NCBI GenBank assembly: GCA_022828145.1
Contig: JAJEJA010000012.1
Coordinates: 1 to 36,330 of the forward strand
Reading direction: 5' to 3'
Length of the DNA: 36,330 nt
Source of the DNA: Candidatus Poribacteria bacterium
GTDB taxonomy: Bacteria > Poribacteria > WGA-4E > WGA-3G
Positions within the stretch are counted from its first letter, which is position 1. Every line of letters begins with the position of its first letter. The notes beneath the pieces are model-generated. The model was not told the origin of the DNA. It searched no databases and was given only the letters and a program-made list of their open reading frames with translations. Shown here in pieces: positions 32,825 through 36,330 of the stretch. Both the position numbers and the translations under genes were made by a program.

Positions 32825-34720
32825 ATGGAGATAATCAAATATACACCTGACTTTCTGACTTCTGTGACACAGTTTTACAATGACTTTACAGTAGATGTTC
32901 CGCATTGTTACCCCGTCAAAGAGGAGGATATAGCATTTGCTACGAGTGGTGTTACAGGTCAATCCAAGTATTATGATGCGGATGATATAAAATCAGAAAC
33001 GGCATTCGTCGCTGTGCAAGATGGGAAAGTCTTAGCCTTTATTCACTTGGGTCTATCAAAAAACACAGAGAACAGTGGTCAGTCGAATGGTAGAGAGAAC
33101 ATTGATGTCAAAACAGCCCATATCCTGTTTTTTGGATACAAAGTCGGGGAACGACAGATAGGGGCAGCAATTCTTAAGGAGGCTGAAGACTATTTACAAC
33201 AGAACGAGGTTACGAAGGTTTACGCCTTTTCAAGACATTATAGGTATCCCTGCTATCACTTCGCTTATGCGCAGCTTTCGGATAGACTGGGACATGTTGA
33301 GGCTCTGCTCGGATACAACAATTATAGACGGACACATGGACAGGCATTCTTTGATTGGGAGAACTTCAATGCTACACCAACACCTCCTGATATCCCCGTA
33401 TCCCTTTCTGTAGAATGGAAAGAGGGTCGCGGCAAGCTGCCAAACTGTAACATCACAGCACATAAAGACGGTGAAGAAGTTGGTGTATGTTGGTCTCTTT
33501 CAGGTGGAACGTTTTCTTCACATCCCGAGGCACAGGACTGGGTTTATACAGATTGGCTTGGTGTTGATGAGGCGTATCAAGGACAAGGACTGGGTAAATA
33601 CCTGCTTCTGTATTCTTTGCAAGAGATGCATAAAGTTGGTTACCGACATGCTGTTCTTAGCACAGACTGGAGTAATAATAGTGCTTTTCTATTGTATGGC
33701 AACTGCGGCTATAAGGTTGTGGATTGGACTTATATGTATTCAAAACGGCTTGAGAAAAAGTCAGAAATAGTTATTCCTGTAAAATCAGAGAATAGATTCA
33801 GTGAAGTTGTCAATTATACACCTGATCTCTTACAGTCTCTGACCCACTTTTATAATCATCAAGTGCACGGTTTACCGAACTGTTTTCCTGTCAGTGAAGA
33901 TGAATTCGCTACAGTGTTGGGTGGATTAAATAAAGAGACTGAAAGGAGCAAAGGCGAGCTTGAAGAACAAGCCTTGTTCTTGACAATGAAAAAAGGGAAA
34001 ATAAAGGCGTTTGTTCATGTTGGATTTCAAACGTACCATGAAGATGATGAAGATCGTGAGGATGAAAGAACAGGTTATATTCGGTTCTTAGGTTGTGAAC
34101 GTGGGGAGAGACAAGCCGGACAAGTCGTGCTTGAAAAAGCAGAAGCATATCTGAATTCCTTCGAAGTTAAATCTATTGAAGCATTCTCATCAGATGACGA
34201 GTCTCGCTATCCTTTTTTCAGTTTTGAATATGCTAAATTGACGAATTATCTTGATCATATACAAGGTTTGTTGGCTAATAATAGCTACAGACCAAGTAAT
34301 GGCTGGGTTTTTCTCAATTGGGAAAACTTTTCTGTTGAACCGGTGCTGCCTGATGAGTCCGTACATACAAGTGTTACATGGTCAGAGGGACGTGGTGAAC
34401 GTGCAAACTGCACCGTAGAAGCACAAAAGGGAGATACAGATGTTGGTCAATGTCAAAACGTCTCGGCAGGTATGTTTTCAAGACATCCAGATGCGCAAGA
34501 CTGGACGTATACAGAATGGCTCGGTATTGAACGTGGTTTTCAAGGAAAAGGATTTGGGAAGTTCCTACTTCAGTATGCCCTTCAAGAGATGCAAAAAGCT
34601 GGGTATCGTCACGCGTCCATAAGCACTGATTTATCAAATAATAGAGCGATTCTGTTTTATAGTAATCTCGGATACAAGGTAGCCGACTGGACCTATGAAT
34701 ATGGGAAGACTATTAGGTGA
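32825..34720 (+). CDS. GNAT acetyltransferase family protein with internal duplication
   Basis: This 631-residue protein is made of two homologous halves of about 310 residues, joined near residue 320. Each half begins with YTPDFL/YTPDLL and a conserved WEN(F)-containing middle, and ends in a GNAT domain with the acetyl-CoA loop: QGQGLG at 252-257 and QGKGFG at 573-578. Each loop is followed by YRHA and an S-N-N-(S/R)-A (A/I) (F/I) LxYxNxGYKV ending. The N-terminal part of each half also looks like a degenerate GNAT fold, as in other double-GNAT proteins. The start lies 20 bases after the WD40 stop, and GGAGG is about 14 bases before the ATG, which is long. Substrate unknown; cytoplasmic, with no signal peptide. 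Confidence 0.82.
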   Translation: MEIIKYTPDFLTSVTQFYNDFTVDVPHCYPVKEEDIAFATSGVTGQSKYYDADDIKSETAFVAVQDGKVLAFIHLGLSKNTENSGQSNGRENIDVKTAHILFFGYKVGERQIGAAILKEAEDYLQQNEVTKVYAFSRHYRYPCYHFAYAQLSDRLGHVEALLGYNNYRRTHGQAFFDWENFNATPTPPDIPVSLSVEWKEGRGKLPNCNITAHKDGEEVGVCWSLSGGTFSSHPEAQDWVYTDWLGVDEAYQGQGLGKYLLLYSLQEMHKVGYRHAVLSTDWSNNSAFLLYGNCGYKVVDWTYMYSKRLEKKSEIVIPVKSENRFSEVVNYTPDLLQSLTHFYNHQVHGLPNCFPVSEDEFATVLGGLNKETERSKGELEEQALFLTMKKGKIKAFVHVGFQTYHEDDEDREDERTGYIRFLGCERGERQAGQVVLEKAEAYLNSFEVKSIEAFSSDDESRYPFFSFEYAKLTNYLDHIQGLLANNSYRPSNGWVFLNWENFSVEPVLPDESVHTSVTWSEGRGERANCTVEAQKGDTDVGQCQNVSAGMFSRHPDAQDWTYTEWLGIERGFQGKGFGKFLLQYALQEMQKAGYRHASISTDLSNNRAILFYSNLGYKVADWTYEYGKTIR

Positions 34721-34752
34721 CATGAAGATGACGAAAATGGTAATAAATCTGT

Positions 34753-35799
34753 TTAATTGACTGTACTTTCAATACCCACATCCTGCAGAACCTTTGTAGC
34801 CTGTATTGCCATATCTGCTGTTGGGTCGCGTTTTATGATACGTTTTAACTGATAGACAGCTCTATTATCTCCATCTCTGGCAAGCTGCAATGCTTCGTCA
34901 AATCCCTTCATTATATAACTGAAGTCTCTTGGAATGACTGTTAAGTTGCGGTCTTTCCAATAGTACTTGAGTTCATCAGATTCCCAATTACGGTAGACAT
35001 CTTCCCATTTTAGTGAGTTGAATATGTTGAGATGTGGTTCAAGCATGTGTTCAGCAATTGGATCATCAACGGCTTGGTAACGGTTGTCTAATGAAACCCG
35101 GAGTCTGTCTTCGGTCAGGTTAGGTAATGCCTTATGGATAGTCAATGCGGGAAATATCAGTGTATCCCCTATTTCGTAGTTTGTCGTATGCCATTCACCT
35201 GTCAATTCGTCTGTGTTGACACAGAGACCACCAGCACCCAGCGAGAAGTGATGTTCCATGACTTCATTGATTTTATGGGAACCGGGGAGAACCGCTAATC
35301 CACCTAACTCTATAGGACAATCTCCTACGGGTGCCCAACATGTATAGGTTTGGAAATTACCTTGAAAGTGTACGAAGTCTTGATGTATCGGTGTTGTATG
35401 TTCAGTATATTTCGGATACCATAGACGTGCGATTTTTTGGGGATGGGGTATCACTTCTTTGCCAATTATCTTTTTTACCATATCGACGACTTCGTACCAA
35501 TGTCCTGCTTGATGGAATGCTTCTAATTTATATACTTCGTGATATACATCGGTATATTCTGAGTCTCCTTCGGTGCATTGAGTGGATATATCAGCGATGC
35601 CGTCCATTGGGTCAGTATCTGCTACGAGCCATCCGCCGAGTTGCATAGTTGTCAGCATTTCTCGACGTAATTCCCAGAGTTTGTCTGGATCCTGCAGTTT
35701 CTTGAAAAAGAGGTATCCTGTTTCTGCCATCCTCGTGCGGAGCTCTTCAGGGTCATTCATTGCATCGTTGGATATGTGTAGTTCTTTCAGTTTTTCCAT
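34753..35799 (-). CDS. Phytanoyl-CoA dioxygenase family protein
   Basis: This 348-residue protein is an Fe(II)/2-oxoglutarate-dependent oxygenase of the PhyH family, which hydroxylates small molecules. Iron ligands are His139 and Asp141 in PIHQDFVHFQGN and His222 in LTIHKALPN. Arg234 in RLRVSLDNRYQ is the likely 2-oxoglutarate contact. LAVLPGSHK is the usual strand between the metal ligands. AAGGTG precedes the ATG at 35799. The gene faces the GNAT gene tail to tail, 32 bases apart. Bacteria with large PhyH families use them on many substrates, so the actual one cannot be named. The C-terminal 60 residues or so are helical and may be an added repeat. Confidence 0.88.
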   Translation of the reverse strand: MEKLKELHISNDAMNDPEELRTRMAETGYLFFKKLQDPDKLWELRREMLTTMQLGGWLVADTDPMDGIADISTQCTEGDSEYTDVYHEVYKLEAFHQAGHWYEVVDMVKKIIGKEVIPHPQKIARLWYPKYTEHTTPIHQDFVHFQGNFQTYTCWAPVGDCPIELGGLAVLPGSHKINEVMEHHFSLGAGGLCVNTDELTGEWHTTNYEIGDTLIFPALTIHKALPNLTEDRLRVSLDNRYQAVDDPIAEHMLEPHLNIFNSLKWEDVYRNWESDELKYYWKDRNLTVIPRDFSYIMKGFDEALQLARDGDNRAVYQLKRIIKRDPTADMAIQATKVLQDVGIESTVN

Positions 35800-35892
35800 C
35801 TGTTTTTCACCTTAACGTCTGCGAATATAATGAAGGATTTAAGTGTCCATTGCCTTTATGATCAATACCTTCAGCAAAATAAGTTGCATAAA

Positions 35893-35962
35893 ATGGGTTT
35901 TTGTCTTTTGTATGGCACAATCATGATGATAATGATAATAAAAACAAAAGACAAAAACCCAT
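35893..35962. repeat. 19-bp perfect inverted repeat in the divergent intergenic region
   Basis: ATGGGTTTTTGTCTTTTGT (35893-35911) is matched exactly by its reverse complement at 35944-35962, with a 32-base spacer containing ATGATGATAATGATAATA. It lies between the PhyH gene and the Rpn-like gene. Could be a MITE core or a binding region. Confidence 0.75.
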
Positions 35963-36079
35963 GTTAGAAATTATAGCACTCTTTTCAGTTTTTAATCCAT
36001 GTATTTAAAAAACGACGATCTGTCAGTTATGTCAAGTTTTCCTTGCACTGCTTGCGGTTTTCAAAGATAATCAAGTGAA

Positions 36080-36097
36080 AAAAACTTTACACACCCA
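36080..36097. repeat. 18-base word shared with 11342-11359
   Basis: AAAAACTTTACACACCCA here is the exact reverse complement of 11342-11359. At both sites it lies upstream, in the same orientation, of a perfect TTGACA-N18-TATAAT promoter. A shorter form (GGTGTAAAGTTAAG) bounds the 9.4-kb array. It may be the end of a mobile element. Confidence 0.6.
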
Positions 36098-36118
36098 GGA
36101 TGCCCGTTAAAACTTCCC

Positions 36119-36148
36119 TTGACAATCCACCGTCCCATCAAGTATAAT
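36119..36148 (+). promoter_or_regulatory. Perfect sigma-70 promoter for the Rpn-like gene
   Basis: TTGACA (36119-36124) and TATAAT (36143-36148) are separated by 18 bases, 37 bases before the ATG at 36186. Confidence 0.75.
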
Positions 36149-36185
36149 CAATAAAAGTACTTGTCCGAAAGGCGTAACACATAAC

Positions 36186-36330
36186 ATGGCACAATTTGAT
36201 GAAATTGTGAAGTATCTAATGGCTATGTTCGCTTATGAGTTTGCCAAACTATCCTTTGGCACACCCGATGTTAAAGTCTTAGAGACACTTGACACCGAGC
36301 AACAAACTGTTAAGGTGCATCGCAATGATA
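36186..36330 (+). CDS. Probable Rpn/PD-(D/E)xK transposase-like protein, 5' part only
   Basis: The frame opens with an ATG at 36186 and runs off the window after 48 residues, beginning MAQFDEIVKYL, followed by YEFAKLSFGTPDVKVLE and TEQQTVKVHRND. This looks like the start of the Rpn family of recombination-promoting nucleases, often annotated as PD-(D/E)xK nuclease family transposase. The catalytic residues would lie beyond the window. A perfect TTGACA-N18-TATAAT promoter precedes it by 37 bases. The ribosome binding site (AAAGG) is distant. Confidence 0.6.
   Translation, partial: MAQFDEIVKYLMAMFAYEFAKLSFGTPDVKVLETLDTEQQTVKVHRND

Overview
The window looks like a piece of an uncultured Gram-negative bacterial chromosome. 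The protein set is a family of ECF sigma factors with C-terminal extensions, S9 peptidases of the DPP/acylaminoacyl type, a DUF5916-type CBM9/beta-barrel protein, DUF4038-like glycoside hydrolases, secreted WD40 propellers, a DUF5117/5118-type metalloprotease and a phytanoyl-CoA dioxygenase family enzyme. Together with many short palindromic repeats, this resembles Candidatus Poribacteria. That is inference from gene content; no rRNA or marker gene is present. Where promoters are visible they are of the TTGACA/TATAAT type, and Shine-Dalgarno sequences are strong. No tRNA, rRNA or CRISPR array was found.

Region 1 (1-6.1 kb) is a decaying defence islet. It holds a SEFIR-domain protein, an N6-adenine methyltransferase whose N-terminal PD-(D/E)xK nuclease part is split off by a frameshift (type IIG/IIL-like), a SIR2-like pseudogene with an in-frame stop and a frameshift, and two small tandem TIR-like proteins (PF10137 type), each with its own good promoter.

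Region 2 (6.3-24.6 kb) is entirely on the minus strand. It contains two tandem secreted DUF4038-like hydrolases, an ECF sigma factor fused to a truncated FtsZ GTPase domain, a CBM9/DUF5916 outer-membrane protein, and a tandem segmental duplication of about 4.3 kb in which each copy is an S9 peptidase followed by an ECF sigma/TPR protein. A third ECF sigma/TPR gene lies upstream. All four sigma genes carry a strong internal Shine-Dalgarno and ATG exactly at the junction between the sigma part and the C-terminal part. Each may therefore yield both a fusion and a free C-terminal protein. A motif GCA[C/G]GTTTT-N13-CGTC precedes two of these sigma genes and one S9 gene and may be an ECF promoter.

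Region 3 (25.1-34.7 kb, plus strand) has a secreted zinc metalloprotease, two secreted 14-repeat WD40 proteins (the second broken by a nonsense mutation) and a duplicated GNAT acetyltransferase. Three short elements with matching terminal inverted repeats and TA target duplications (IS630/mariner-like MITEs) lie before the protease and before the first WD40 gene.

Region 4 (34.7-36.3 kb) has a phytanoyl-CoA dioxygenase family gene on the minus strand and the start of a probable Rpn/PD-(D/E)xK transposase-like gene behind a perfect sigma-70 promoter. Nearly every gene has a tandem paralogue, so local duplication followed by decay is the main theme of the window.
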